64,000 nt of DNA from positions 62,001-126,000 of the forward strand of contig NZ_BAZW01000002.1 in the NCBI RefSeq assembly GCF_000974365.1. The letters are read 5' to 3'. Positions 43,188 through 53,187 of this stretch are shown piece after piece. The notes under the pieces were generated by a model, which ran no database searches, was not told the DNA's origin, and saw only the letters and a program-made list of their open reading frames with translations. Both the position numbers and the translations under genes were made by a program. Source of the DNA: Geofilum rubicundum JCM 15548 (GTDB lineage: Bacteria; Bacteroidota; Bacteroidia; Bacteroidales; Marinilabiliaceae). Position 1 is the first letter of the stretch; each line of letters begins with the position of its first letter.

Positions 43188-44218
43188 ATGAAGCCCGTAG
43201 CACCTCAACGCATAGCCGGATATATTACTTTGAGTTTTTTGGTATTGGCGATGCTGTTTCTGTTGGTCAACAGTCTCTTTACCAACGGTTGGCTGGCGCT
43301 AATCATTGCAACGCCTGTTTTCACCATATTGATATTTTATCTGGTCAATTATTTCCTCAATTCTTTTATATACGCCAAGATAAAACCCATTTATAAAACC
43401 ATCCATAATTTTAAAGCTTCGCTGAAGGACACATCTTCTTTTAACGAGGATGTTTTTTCGGAGGTGAACCGGGATGTGGCTGAATGGATGAAGGGAAAGG
43501 TTCAGGAGATTCAGCAATTGCGCCAATTGGAGCAATACCGGAAAGAGTACCTGGGCAATGTTTCGCACGAGTTGAAAACCCCCATTTTTAATATTCAGGC
43601 TACATACTCACCCTTTTGGAGGGGGGCATTGATGATCCCAACATCAACATGCTTTATTTGAAACGTACCGAAAAGAGCATTGATCGTATGATCTCCATTA
43701 TCAGCGACCTGGAGGCCATTGCCAAGTTGGAATCGGGCGAGCTGGAAATGCAAATGGAGAAATTTAATCTCTACAATCTGGTGGAAGATGTTTTTGATTT
43801 GCAGGAGGTCAGGGCCAAAAACCGCAAGGTGGTGCTGCGCTATGGAAAGTCGATGGATAAAAACACCCTGGTGAATGCCGATAAGCAGCGCATTTTTCAA
43901 GTGCTCAGCAATCTCGTGGTCAATGCCATCCACTATGGCTTTGAAGGAGGGCATGTGACGGTCAGTTTTTACGATATGGACAAGGTGATCCTGGTTCAGG
44001 TCCGGGATACCGGCGTAGGGATATCGCAGTCGGAGTTGCCCCGTATTTTCGAACGTTTTTACCGCGTGGACAAGAGTCGCTCACGCGAGCAGGGCGGAAC
44101 CGGACTGGGTCTGGCCATTGTCAAGCACATTATTGAAGCGCACGGACAAACCATTAATGTTAATAGTTCACCCGGTAAAGGCACTTCATTTACTTTTACC
44201 TTAGAAAAAGCCAAATAA
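43188..44218 (+). CDS. PhoR-like sensor histidine kinase (frameshifted)
   Basis: Two membrane segments (ITLSFLVLAMLFLLVNSLF; LIIATPVFTILIFYLVNYF) are followed by a HisKA domain whose H-box is YLGNVSHELKTPIFNIQ. The frame breaks at about 43,598-43,600: the sequence has CAG GC TAC where CAG GGC TAC would continue as GYILTLLEGGIDDPNINM. The second frame supplies the rest: helix 2, N box LVVNAIHYG, G1 VRDTGVGIS, F box FERFYRVDKSRS and G2 GGTGLGLAIV. The total is about 343 residues, typical of the short PhoR type without PAS domain. The response regulator follows 10 bp downstream. The break is probably one lost G in a sequencing run, not a real mutation. Confidence 0.88.
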
Positions 44219-44228
44219 TAATTCCAAT

Positions 44229-44933
44229 ATGAGTGATTCAGAGAATTATCGGATTTTACTGGTTGATGATGAACCAGACATCCTCGAGTTTTTAGGTTAC
44301 AACCTTAAGAAGGAAGGTTTTGTGGTACAAACGGCCCAAAACGGACGTGAGGCCATTCAAGTGGCTTTGGAGATGCTTCCCCATTTAATCATACTGGATG
44401 TGATGATGCCCGGAATGGATGGCATCGAGACCTGTGAAGAAATCAAGAAGCAGCCATCGTTAAAAAATTCGCTGATTGCCTTTTTAACCGCCCGTGGGGA
44501 GGATTACTCTCAAATAGCCGGCTTTGATGCAGGTGCCGATGATTACATCGGTAAGCCCATTAAGCCGAAAGTCCTGGTGTCGCGTGCCAGAGCACTTCTC
44601 AAGCGCTACCATTCGGGCGAGCCTGAAGATAGCACTGGTTCTAAAACGACGACCGTTATTATTGGCGATCTGGAGATTGATAAAGAGCGCTATGTGGTGA
44701 CTTCAGCCGGTAAAGAGCTGTCCTTGCCCAAAAAGGAGTTTGAGCTCTTATTGTTGCTGGCCTCCAAACCCGATAAGGTGTTTACCCGCGATGAGATTTA
44801 CAATTCGGTGTGGGGCGATAGCATTATTGTCGGGGATCGTACCATCGATGTGCACATTCGCAAGTTGCGGGAGAAGATTGGACAGGACCACATACGTACC
44901 ATTAAGGGGGTTGGGTATAAATATCTGGAGTAA
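44229..44933 (+). CDS. PhoB-like response regulator (OmpR family)
   Basis: 234 residues. The receiver domain has the acidic pair VDDEPD, the phosphorylated Asp in LIILDVMMPGMDG, the Thr of FLTARGED and the Lys of IGKPIKP. The C-terminal winged helix ends with the OmpR pattern GDRTIDVHIRKLREKIG and GVGYKYLE. Together with the kinase just upstream and the phosphate transporter across the divergent promoter, this is most likely the PhoB of a phosphate-starvation system. The target sites are probably the TTAACA-type repeats described at 43,017 and 49,456. Confidence 0.9.
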   Translation: MSDSENYRILLVDDEPDILEFLGYNLKKEGFVVQTAQNGREAIQVALEMLPHLIILDVMMPGMDGIETCEEIKKQPSLKNSLIAFLTARGEDYSQIAGFDAGADDYIGKPIKPKVLVSRARALLKRYHSGEPEDSTGSKTTTVIIGDLEIDKERYVVTSAGKELSLPKKEFELLLLLASKPDKVFTRDEIYNSVWGDSIIVGDRTIDVHIRKLREKIGQDHIRTIKGVGYKYLE

Positions 44934-44962
44934 AAAAGGAAGGCCAACCCATCTGTTACGAA

Positions 44963-44993
44963 TAAAAAAGCCGGTTTTTAACCGGCTTTTTTT
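44963..44993. terminator. Bidirectional terminator between the regulator and the TonB receptor
   Basis: AAAAAAGCCGGTT / AACCGGCTTTTTT, 13-bp stem with A and T runs on both sides. It serves both converging genes. Confidence 0.88.
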
Positions 44994-45019
44994 ATGGGTG
45001 GTGCTTTCTGGTGGCAGAA

Positions 45020-47961
45020 TTAGAACTTATGGCTCAATCCAATACTGAAGGATCTGCCCGGGCTTCTTCTTTCTTCCGTCTGGTTGGCGGCTTTGTAGGA
45101 TTCGAAATAGCTCAATTCCTCCTGGCCCAGGATGTTGGATACTTTGAAATCCACCGATGTTCTTTTTTCCTCTCCAAATTTCTTGTTGATACTCAGGTTT
45201 AGGCTGTGTAAAGGTGCCTGATAAACGTCCGGGAGTATGCCCGTTCCCACAATTAAAAGTGTAGGTCCCTTTACATTATAAAATAAACCCGCGTCCAATC
45301 CGGTTTCCGGATCGCCATAAACCAGTCCGCCATTGATCACGTAGGGGGATTGTCCGGCCATGGCCCTGGTGTTTTGTATGTTTTCACCGGTTCTTTCCTG
45401 GTTTTTACGGGAATTGAACTCTGTTTCAGTCATTTCTACCTCCGACTTAACCAGCGTGATGTTTCCGTTCAGGTTCAGGTTTTGTAACAGGGGAGAGAGC
45501 ATTTTCAGGTTTTGATTGAATTCAAATTCCAATCCATAGAGCTGGGCATCTCCCACATTTCTGGGTTGGATTTCGGTACTGGTCAGTGCCTGGGGTATCC
45601 GGACTATTTCAATGGGGTCGTTGAACTGCTTATAAAAAACACTGGCCGATACGTTCTGGCCCTGTTCCATGAACAGCTCCCAGCGCAGGTCATAATTGTT
45701 GATGTAAGTTTCGGTCAGCTGGCCATCCCAGTCGGGAAGATAGGGGTACAGCCCCCCATTGAAAATGATGTTGCTGATCGGATCCAGAATCTGTGCATAC
45801 GACAATTCTTTAAAAGAGGGGCGCGCAATGGTTCTCGCGAAGGCAGCTCTCAGATTTTGATTGTCTGTCATTTCAAATATCAAATTCGCGGTCGGAAACA
45901 GATCCAGAGAGTTTAAGACCTCACTGTTGTCGAGGTTATTTCCGTCTGAACTACCCCGTGCGAAGGCCTGATCGCGACCGGTATGGCGCTGAACAAAGTT
46001 TTCGGCACGAAGCCCCAAAATGGTTTTGAGTCGGGCGAAAGGATACAATTCATTGGAGACATAGAAGGCTGAACTGTTTACATTTGAGCTATACTCATTG
46101 GGGTTGGGATTGGGATTGCCCGATTGGTAATAAATGCCGTTGGGACGGTTGGGATAAAGGTTGGATGGGTCCAGGACTTTCGAGATGTCGGCATCGGGCC
46201 AGGATTGGGTGTTGGCAAATTGTATGTCGAAGAAAAGGATTTCATAATCCCGCATTTTGTAGGTGTGGCTGGTCCCGAATTTTATTTGGGCCTTCTGATC
46301 GTTGAATTGGTAATCTTTAGAAATGTCCAATCTTGCAGTGGCATTGATTTCTGTCAATTCGCGCCATATTCTCGATGGATTGCCACCAGCACCGGCACTA
46401 AAGAGTTGGCGACCACCGGGTTGTTCCGTAAAAGCTGTTTTACGAAGATCCGGATCATCTGAAGTGGAATAAGTGGGGGAGATGCGCCAGTCTATTTCCC
46501 AACCCGAATCCTGAAGGGTGTGTTTGCCATTGATTAACAGGTTGGTCAAAGATCGTTGGTTGTACTCAAGGTTGTCTGATTGAGCGATGTACCCGGATTG
46601 ACCTACAGCAGCGCCGTCATTTTTAATGTTGAATTGGGCGGCCCTGCTCTCTCCGTTCTGGAGGCGCATAACCGTCATTCTCACTTTGTTGTAGTTGTTT
46701 TTATAGGCCAGGCCTCCCAATAAACCGATCAGGACATTCTGCTCGCCCATCTGGCCATTCTGCACGGTGGCGTAGCGCATTTCATAAACATCTGCATCCT
46801 CGTATTTTTGATAGGATCCATATGCGACATCATCATAGTATTTGTAATCGGTTTTATAGGAGAGGGAAAATATATAGCCCAGTTTAGAATCACCCTTGCT
46901 GCCCACATTGAGTTGATCACCTATAGAGAAACTGGCACTGTAGTCTATCAAACTGTTTCTTCGTTGTGCGCCTAATTGTGGGTTGAAGCTTTGAACAAAA
47001 CGGGTCACTTCAGCATCTGAGTATCCACTGTAGGGTAAGGGTATTCTATCCCCGCGAGCGGCAGTCGGTAAGGCTCGGGTGCCATCATCCATCCCCAAAA
47101 AATCCAGTTTCCCGCCATCATAGGCAGGTAGTCCGGATTGAAGTGCATGTCGGGATTGTAGGAAGTACTGACCGAAAGGTTCAGGATTTTCTCCTCAGGA
47201 AAATCTTTGGTTTCCACATTCATCAGTCCGCCTGTAAAATCGGCTGGCATGTCGGCCGTAAAGTTTTTACTCACCATCATGTTCTCGATGAGGTTGGTAG
47301 GAAAAATATCCATTTGCAGACTGTTCCGATCCGGGTCTAATCCCGGAATATCCACGTTGTTGAGGGTGGTCTTGGAGTAGCGATCGCCCAGACCCCGTAC
47401 ATAGATGTACTTTCCCCCTTCAATGGTTACACCCGTCACCCGCTTGGCCGCCTCCACGGCTGTGGCATCACCAATTAAGCCTATTTTGGCTGCGGATATG
47501 CCATCCAGCATCGCTGATGAGTTTCTTTTGATGGTTTGCAGGGCGGCTTCGGTATTGCGCAAGGCTCTGGCGGATACCACCACATCCTGAAGTTGAATGG
47601 TGCTTTCGTTAAGTTCAATGTTGTTAAGCAAGGTGACTTCACCTGGTTTTACCACCACGTCGCTGATGGTAATGGGTTGAAAGGAGATGAATGAGATCTG
47701 AAGCCCATACGTTCCGGGATCCACATCTATGGAGAACTTTCCATCCAGATCGGTAGAGGCGCCTGTGTAGGTCCCTTCAAGAATCACACTCACGCCCACC
47801 AGAGTTTCTCCGGTACTTCCTTCATATACAGTCCCCCTGATCGTTCCCTTCTGTGCGTAGGTGAAGGTGGATATCAATAAGAGAATTACAATTCCTATGT
47901 GTCTCATCGTGCAAAAATTTGTTGCTGTGTGTTTTTGGTTGCGATGTATGAATAATGACAT
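45020..47961 (-). CDS. TonB-dependent outer-membrane receptor (frameshifted)
   Basis: Part one (47,961-47,005) has a signal peptide, a carboxypeptidase-D-like regulatory domain (GTIRGTVYEGSTGETLVGVS) and the start of the plug (IELNESTIQLQDVVVSARAL, ...YIYVRGLGDRYSKTTLNNVD). The frame breaks in a run of six A (47,097-47,102; T in the coding strand); one more T would give ..FLGMDDGTRALPTAARGD. Part two (to 45,020) is the barrel with the final strand RSFSIGLSHKF. Total about 980 residues. This plug type (VRGLGDRYS) is typical of Bacteroidota receptors outside SusC. The upstream lipoprotein gene and adjacent PhoB-like regulator suggest uptake of a phosphate-containing compound under phosphate limitation; that is inferred. 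Confidence 0.88.
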
Positions 47962-48080
47962 CGTTGGGTGATTGAAAATGATGACTTTTTATGGTGGTAA
48001 TTAAATGGAAAGGAACAGACCTGCGCATGGCAAGCCTGTCCTTTTTTGGCCACGGCCAGTTTCCTATTAGGTGGATTGAA

Positions 48081-49331
48081 TTAAAGAGTTGGTATAGCAC
48101 CTGCCTGGTTGGCCCAGGTCCAGCTGAAAACGCTCAGGTCAATGGCTGAAGCATCGGCTGGTGCAGTGCCGGCTGAAAAGCCTTCAGGAACAACACTTTC
48201 TGGAAAATGACTTCCCAAATTGGCAGCATCCACATCAAAAACGATGTTGCTGAAAGAAACAGCTCCTACCGTGTGTTCTACGCGGTTAACCATTTGACCG
48301 GCTTCAATCGCTGTGAAGAACAGGTTATCAAAGGTCACACTGGTATTATCGTCGGTGTTGATGAGGTCGCTTGAGTAGCGCTCCTGGTCTTCCACGTCGG
48401 TGAAATTGGCTACAATCACCCCATTTTTAATGGTGTAGGCGCCATAATCGGCGGAACCTTCGGGACCATCCAGTTCAAAGTTGTGGTCGCCAGGTGCGAT
48501 AACTACAAAATTGTCAAGGGTGCCGGTCCAGGATTGATCCGCATCAATGGCATCATCACCTGTGTTCCATACCACGGCATTTTTTATGCTTACGTTTCCG
48601 CCAAACCACTCAATACCGTCGTCCTGATTGGCAATAATTTCAACATTTTCAATGATGGTTTTAGAACCTACGCCACCTAAGGTCAGTCCGTTGATTTCGT
48701 TACCAGCTCCAATGTTGGCGCCACCGTGACGAATGGATACATATTTAATAACGCCTGAATTGTCTTCTTCCTCACTGCCACCATAAAGTCCGTTGGGATC
48801 TGATGTAGGGATACCTTCTATCTGAACTTCACTAACATCTGCTTTGGTGTCCTTATTTGAAGCAGAGATGGGGGCTTTTCCCATAATTAAGATACCGCCC
48901 CAAAGGCCGTTGGCATCCGGGTCTAAGTTGGGACTGGCAAAATCACCGGCTGCGATGTCTTCAGGGGTAATCTCATCTCCAACGGTGGTAAAAATAATGG
49001 GCAATGTGGCTGATCCTTCAGCCATTAATTTTCCGCCGCGGGCCACTAAAAGGGCGGTGGCATTGGCACCGGTTCCCATTTCTCCTTTGATGACGGTACC
49101 CGGGTCAATGGTCAGCGTTGCGCCATCCAATACAGTAATGCGACCAGCCAACTGATAAATGTTATCGGCCGTCCATCTGGTGTCTTCCGAAATGTTCTGG
49201 GTCACAACGACATTGTCATTGTCCTGATCAATGGGCTCCGGATCGTTGCCGTCATCTTCATCACAAGCCGTAAATGTAAAGGCCATTCCGAATGCTAATA
49301 GTAAGCTAAATAATTTCAAATGCTTTTTCAT
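48081..49331 (-). CDS. Beta-helix surface lipoprotein paired with the TonB receptor
   Basis: 416 residues with lipobox (FTFTAC) and Asp-rich start. It shows the hinge pattern DGATLTIDPGTVIKGEMGTG, GGKLMAEGSATLPIIFT and a WGGILIMGKAPIS, then IKYVSIRHGGANIGAGNEIN and DDGIEWFGGNVSIKNAVVWN, the parallel beta-helix of a lipoprotein family often found next to a TonB receptor in Bacteroidota. It precedes the receptor by 119 bp on the same strand, likely an operon. It probably captures the substrate on the cell surface. Candidate PHO-box repeats lie 125 bp before its start. Function inferred from pairing. Confidence 0.8.
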   Translation of the reverse strand: MKKHLKLFSLLLAFGMAFTFTACDEDDGNDPEPIDQDNDNVVVTQNISEDTRWTADNIYQLAGRITVLDGATLTIDPGTVIKGEMGTGANATALLVARGGKLMAEGSATLPIIFTTVGDEITPEDIAAGDFASPNLDPDANGLWGGILIMGKAPISASNKDTKADVSEVQIEGIPTSDPNGLYGGSEEEDNSGVIKYVSIRHGGANIGAGNEINGLTLGGVGSKTIIENVEIIANQDDGIEWFGGNVSIKNAVVWNTGDDAIDADQSWTGTLDNFVVIAPGDHNFELDGPEGSADYGAYTIKNGVIVANFTDVEDQERYSSDLINTDDNTSVTFDNLFFTAIEAGQMVNRVEHTVGAVSFSNIVFDVDAANLGSHFPESVVPEGFSAGTAPADASAIDLSVFSWTWANQAGAIPTL

Positions 49332-49455
49332 GTCTTTATCGTTTTTGTTTTAAATTGCTTTGTTGAATAATCCTGATGAAATTCCAACGCGTCTTTTTGT
49401 TTTTGTTTACAATGCAAAGGAAGAGTTATAGAATTGCCTGAACTTTAAGGGAGTC

Positions 49456-49503
49456 TTAAATAACCATTAACAAAGCAAAATGGGGATTAACGCTGAATTA
49501 ACA
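49456..49503. promoter_or_regulatory. TTAAC direct repeats at 11-20-11 bp spacing, candidate PHO box
   Basis: TTAAAT (49,456), TTAACA (49,467), TTAACG (49,487) and TTAACA (49,498) make two 11-bp pairs 20 bp apart, between the upstream terminator and the lipoprotein gene, about 125-170 bp before its ATG. A matching set stands at 43,017-43,073. In Gram-positive PhoP sites TTAACA with 11-bp step is the known box. Confidence 0.5.
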
Positions 49504-49525
49504 TGGGTCGCATCCGGGCATAAAA

Positions 49526-49558
49526 AAAGAGGTTGACAGCATAGCTATCAACCTCTTT
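49526..49558. terminator. Terminator after the coiled-coil membrane protein
   Basis: AAAGAGGTTGA / TCAACCTCTTT, 11-bp perfect stem with an A-run on the 3' side of the minus-strand gene (T-run in RNA). Confidence 0.8.
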
Positions 49559-49578
49559 AATCACATGGGGACTGCTTT

Positions 49579-50163
49579 TTAGCCCTCTTTTAATTTCTGT
49601 ATTTCTTTGTGGTGCTGAACCACCAGTGCTTCATATTTTTGACGCGACCGCTGGCGGTGATCTTCGAATTCATTCTTCATTTTTTCCAGTTCTTTTTTGA
49701 CTTTTCTGGAGGACATGTTGCTGCGCTGAAGCATGAAAACGGCCATGCCTGTAACGGCCAGAAGTACGAAGAAGATAAATATGACAATGCTGATGAACAG
49801 TGATTTGGGCATGTTCATGCCCAAAAAAGTAAAGGCATCTTTTTCACTGATGGTTTGTTGTAGTTCCCTATTGGTTTTTTCCAACTGATTGTTGAGTGCC
49901 GTAATGGTGGAATCCTTGGATACAATGGTGGACTCTAAACGGGAAATGGTACTGTTCTTGTCCTCGATGGTATCATTGATGTTGGTTTTCAGACGCGAAA
50001 ACCAGGTGTCGAATATCATAACATATTGCTGCCAGCTGGAGGCTTCATTCTCGACAAATTCAAGTTGTTCTTCAATACTGGCGTCACTGATGTATGGCTT
50101 TTGGGCGTTGATGGTGCCATTGGCAATAAGCAATACCAGAACGGCAAATAGGATTCTTCTCAT
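49579..50163 (-). CDS. Membrane protein with periplasmic and cytoplasmic coiled coils
   Basis: 194 residues: signal peptide (LFAVLVLLIANGTINAQ), a periplasmic coiled coil of about 80 residues (RLESTIVSKDSTITALNNQL, KTNRELQQTISEKD), one membrane helix (SLFISIVIFIFFVLLAVTGM) and a charged cytoplasmic coiled coil (VKKELEKMKNEFEDHRQR). I recognise no named family. Such proteins can bridge the periplasm or act as scaffolds for envelope complexes. The gene stands alone between two terminators. Confidence 0.65.
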   Translation of the reverse strand: MRRILFAVLVLLIANGTINAQKPYISDASIEEQLEFVENEASSWQQYVMIFDTWFSRLKTNINDTIEDKNSTISRLESTIVSKDSTITALNNQLEKTNRELQQTISEKDAFTFLGMNMPKSLFISIVIFIFFVLLAVTGMAVFMLQRSNMSSRKVKKELEKMKNEFEDHRQRSRQKYEALVVQHHKEIQKLKEG

Positions 50164-50279
50164 GCTGTATCGGTTTTTTTGGAATGATGTAATAGTTATT
50201 TAACGACGGGCCTTTATTCTTTATTGCAAGATAAGGAGAAAAATAGAAGAATGGGAATTAAAAGTGGTCCCTAAAATAG

Positions 50280-50315
50280 AAACCACCCAAAAGCAGGAGC
50301 GCTTTTGAGTGGTTT
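50280..50315. terminator. Terminator between the ferredoxin operon and its neighbour
   Basis: AAACCACcCAAAAGC / GCTTTTGaGTGGTTT, a 15-bp stem with one mismatch, 20 bp beyond the stop of the 4Fe-4S gene. Confidence 0.75.
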
Positions 50316-50334
50316 CTGTCTGAGGAGGCTTAGA

Positions 50335-51935
50335 TTAGAAGGGAAAATCTTCCTCGAAACTGACCCCTTCGTTTTTTTCCTGTTTTGGTTTTTCGGCCAG
50401 TTGATGCTGGCCGTGGCCGTTGACATATATGGCTCTGTATGGAGGGAGCACCGGACAAGGATATTCACAGGCCCCGCAGCCTATGCAGATGCTCTGGTCC
50501 ACTTCCGGAATCAGCAGGCCGTTTTTGTAGGGTACCATGTCCACCGCCTTGGTGGGGCAGTGTTCTGAGCAGGCGCCGCAATCTGTGCCGTCGGTATGTA
50601 CAATGCAGTTTTCTTTCAAAAACACCGCCACACCCAATTGGGTGAGTTGTTTTTCTTCGATGGGCAAGGGCAAAATGGCGCCAGTGGGACAAGCCTCTGC
50701 ACATTTGTGGCAGTCGAAATTGCAATAGTTGGTTTCATAGTCCATAAAGGGCTGCATGAAGCCACTCAAGCCGTACTGGGTAATGGCTGGCTGCAAAACG
50801 TGGGTGGGACAGGCGGAAACGCACACGGAACAAGCGGTGCAAATATTGTTAAAACGACTCACGCTGCCGGCGCCCGGAGGGGCCGGGTAGTAGTCCCTGT
50901 CATTTAAAGTCAGATTTTGCTGCGTCGCACTGAGTTTGTTCTTCTTTAAGGCATAAATCCTGGAACCGGCCATGAGTGCCGCTCCGGTTATGAGTAGTTT
51001 TCGACGGTCATTGTCGGTTTTGTGCACCTGACTGCTCACGGGTTTTACTTCCGTCGGCTTTATTTTGGCTTTGGGTTTAATAAAACCAAAATTGAGGGCG
51101 GCATCGGGACAAACGTCCAGACAATTGAAGCAAGTCACGCAACGGCTAACATCGACCGCCTGATTCTTAATACTGATGCACTCACTTTTACAGACGGCGG
51201 CACATTTGCCGCATTTGGTGCAATTGGCCGTGTTGAAATTTACTTTGAGCAAGGCGGCTTTGGCGCCCAGGCCTAAAAATGTACCAACGGGACAAATCAC
51301 GTTGCAGTAGAAGCGTCCTCTATTCCACGACAGTAGGGCAATGAACAGAAAAAGTCCAAAAACAATGGATGTTGGCAGCCATGCTGCATGATATAATTTC
51401 ACATGGTGCAAGGTATAATTACCGGTGCTTTGCATCCAGGTAGCCAGGATGTTGTTGATACCTGTAACGATGGGTTCCAGCAGGTAGGAAAAGGATCTTC
51501 CGGCAATGCTGTAAGGATCGAGCCAGGCTACTATAAAGCCGAAGCCCCCCACCATGGCTACAGCATGATGCCCAAAAAGGCATAGCGCCAGATGGGATGA
51601 CCCTTTTTGTATTTGAAGAAGACCTTCTTTTTCGAAACCTTTTTGGCCAGGTAGTTGATGACGTCCTGAAGGATGCCGAGCGGACAAATGGTGGAACAAT
51701 AGAAGCGGCCCATGAGTAAGGTCAGCAACAAAACAATAATAAATCCTCCGGCCGTAACCAGGGATAGGGTTTGCACAAACTTTAATAGGGAGGGTACAAA
51801 TTGCAGGTAGAGAATTTTTGAAAAGGTGGACTCTTCAAAATATTCATAGATATCTATAAAAAGAGCCAGGGTAAGCAATAGGAAAATGATTCCTAAGGCT
51901 ACCCTGAGCTTTTTCAGGATGGAAAATAGTTGCAT
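50335..51935 (-). CDS. Polyferredoxin-like membrane 4Fe-4S protein (frameshifted)
   Basis: Part one (51,935-51,558): a first membrane unit ending GRFYCSTICPLGILQDV, a Cys-Pro motif of NapH/NosR-type proteins. The frame breaks at 51,560; CTG TAG CC needs one more G (CTG GTA GCC) to read LVAMVGGFGFIVAWLDPYS. Part two (51,699-50,335): a second membrane unit with GRFYCNVICPVGTFLG, then at least five 4Fe-4S clusters, e.g. CTKCGKCAAVCKSECI, CVTCFNCLDVCPDAAL, CTACSVCVSACP, CGACSEHCP and CIGCGACEYPCPV. Between them lies a Tat-like segment RRKLLITGAALMAG. Total about 530 residues. It moves electrons between the membrane and a soluble partner. The DUF362 gene 3 bp upstream is its operon partner. Confidence 0.85.
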
Positions 51936-51938
51936 TCT

Positions 51939-52859
51939 TTAGCTGATTCTGATTCTGTTTATAGACAAACTTTCAAGATTGGTGGTGCCAAATCCCATTT
52001 CCTCAGCAATTCTGATATGGGCAATGTCCTGAGGCTTTGAGCCAAACATCAAAGTAGCAGCCGCATCCACTGCCACAATATCCGTCCCGGCCACGAGGGC
52101 CTTTAAATCCACTACGTCATCCATAGAAACGCCGCGCGGACCATTGCGGGTCATCATTCGGTAACCATCAACGATGTTTAGGTCGGGCTTGCGATACAGC
52201 AGAAAATCAGCAATACACTGGCTTAAATCGTTGCCATGGTAAAAGCGGCGATCCCAAACAACCCCCATTAGGTTTTTCATAGAAAGGGTGACGGTGGTAG
52301 AACCATGGTGCTTCAGTACCGGGACGTTGATAAATACGTCAGTGCTGAGCAACAGCTCGTGCACTTTGGTTGTTTTGAGTGATTTGCCGCCGGGGATGGT
52401 CACTTCCTTATAGTTCTGTTCGTTGTTGCCCGGAACGATGGTGCCACCGTTGGCTTTTACGGCTTCTTCAATTTGGCTGTTTTTATAGCAGCGATCCCAC
52501 TGGTCGCAGGTATGGTCAAACACAAAGACATCGGATGCACCTGCTTCAAAGGCCGATTTGACAATCCTTCCGACTAACTCGGGGTTGGTGTTGGCTGCTC
52601 TTTCAGGAACGTTATCCCAGCCTATATTGGGCTTCACAAGTACGCGCTGTCCGGCTTTAACGAAACGTTTCATCCCACCCAGCGCCTCAATGGCTTTGTC
52701 GAACATGGCTGCGGGCTCGCCGCCTCTCACAGCTGCCATGTCGTAAATGCCGTCTGTTGCCGGTTTAGACGCCAATGCGTCGAAACTGCCAAATACCGGC
52801 GCCAAGGCACCTGCCAATCCTATACCTACACTTTTGGTTACAAATTCTCGTCTCTTCAT
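51939..52859 (-). CDS. DUF362-domain protein with Tat signal
   Basis: 306 residues. The N-terminus MKRREFVTKSVGIGLAGALA is a twin-arginine export signal. The core shows the DUF362 pattern: GQRVLVKPNIGWDN, VFVFDHTCDQW, FINVPVLKHHGSTTVTLSMK, NLMGVVWDRRFYH and the final DIVAVDAAATLMFG. Members occur with or fused to ferredoxin domains. With the polyferredoxin 3 bp downstream it makes a two-gene redox operon at the membrane. The substrate is unknown. A palindrome with GGAC/GTCC arms lies 40-75 bp upstream. Confidence 0.85.
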   Translation of the reverse strand: MKRREFVTKSVGIGLAGALAPVFGSFDALASKPATDGIYDMAAVRGGEPAAMFDKAIEALGGMKRFVKAGQRVLVKPNIGWDNVPERAANTNPELVGRIVKSAFEAGASDVFVFDHTCDQWDRCYKNSQIEEAVKANGGTIVPGNNEQNYKEVTIPGGKSLKTTKVHELLLSTDVFINVPVLKHHGSTTVTLSMKNLMGVVWDRRFYHGNDLSQCIADFLLYRKPDLNIVDGYRMMTRNGPRGVSMDDVVDLKALVAGTDIVAVDAAATLMFGSKPQDIAHIRIAEEMGFGTTNLESLSINRIRIS

Positions 52860-52898
52860 ATCCGTGCTTTTTGTCGTTTTAAACTTTTGTCCGTAAAC

Positions 52899-52914
52899 AG
52901 GACTTGTATGTCCT
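52899..52914. promoter_or_regulatory. Palindrome upstream of the DUF362 operon
   Basis: AGGAC and GTCCT flank a 6-bp spacer, with extra half sites on both sides at 52,888 and 52,924. It is a plausible operator 40 bp before the ATG. Confidence 0.4.
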
Positions 52915-53129
52915 TATATATGTGGACATTGTCTAAAAATACAATAAAACAGTTGCTTGCACCAGTACACATCCTTATTTGTAGTTGGTTTAAATAAGAT
53001 TTGACTGTAAGTTTCAGTATTTGAGCTGATTATAGCATGTCTAGTTGGTTTTGCGGGCCGTGTTAATGGCTTGTTAACGGGTGGCCGCTAACCCATTATC
53101 CTTTTTATGAAACAAGGTGATAGGCAAAA

Positions 53130-53163
53130 GCCGCCCCCTTAATATCCTTATTAAGAGGGCGGC
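53130..53163 (-). terminator. Terminator after the MORN-like gene
   Basis: GCCGCCC..CTTAA pairs with TTAAGAGGGCGGC, a strong GC stem, 25 bp beyond the stop. Confidence 0.7.
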
Positions 53164-53187
53164 TCGAGATATCGGAAGAATCCTTTT

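Larger units (their letters stand above)
52860..53187. other. 328-bp intergenic region upstream of the DUF362 operon
   Basis: No gene seen. It holds an inverted repeat AGGAC-TTGTAT-GTCCT (52,899-52,914) with further TGTCC and GGACA half sites at 52,888 and 52,924, a TTAATG/TTAACG pair 11 bp apart at 53,063 and 53,074, and the terminator of the next gene. Confidence 0.5.
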
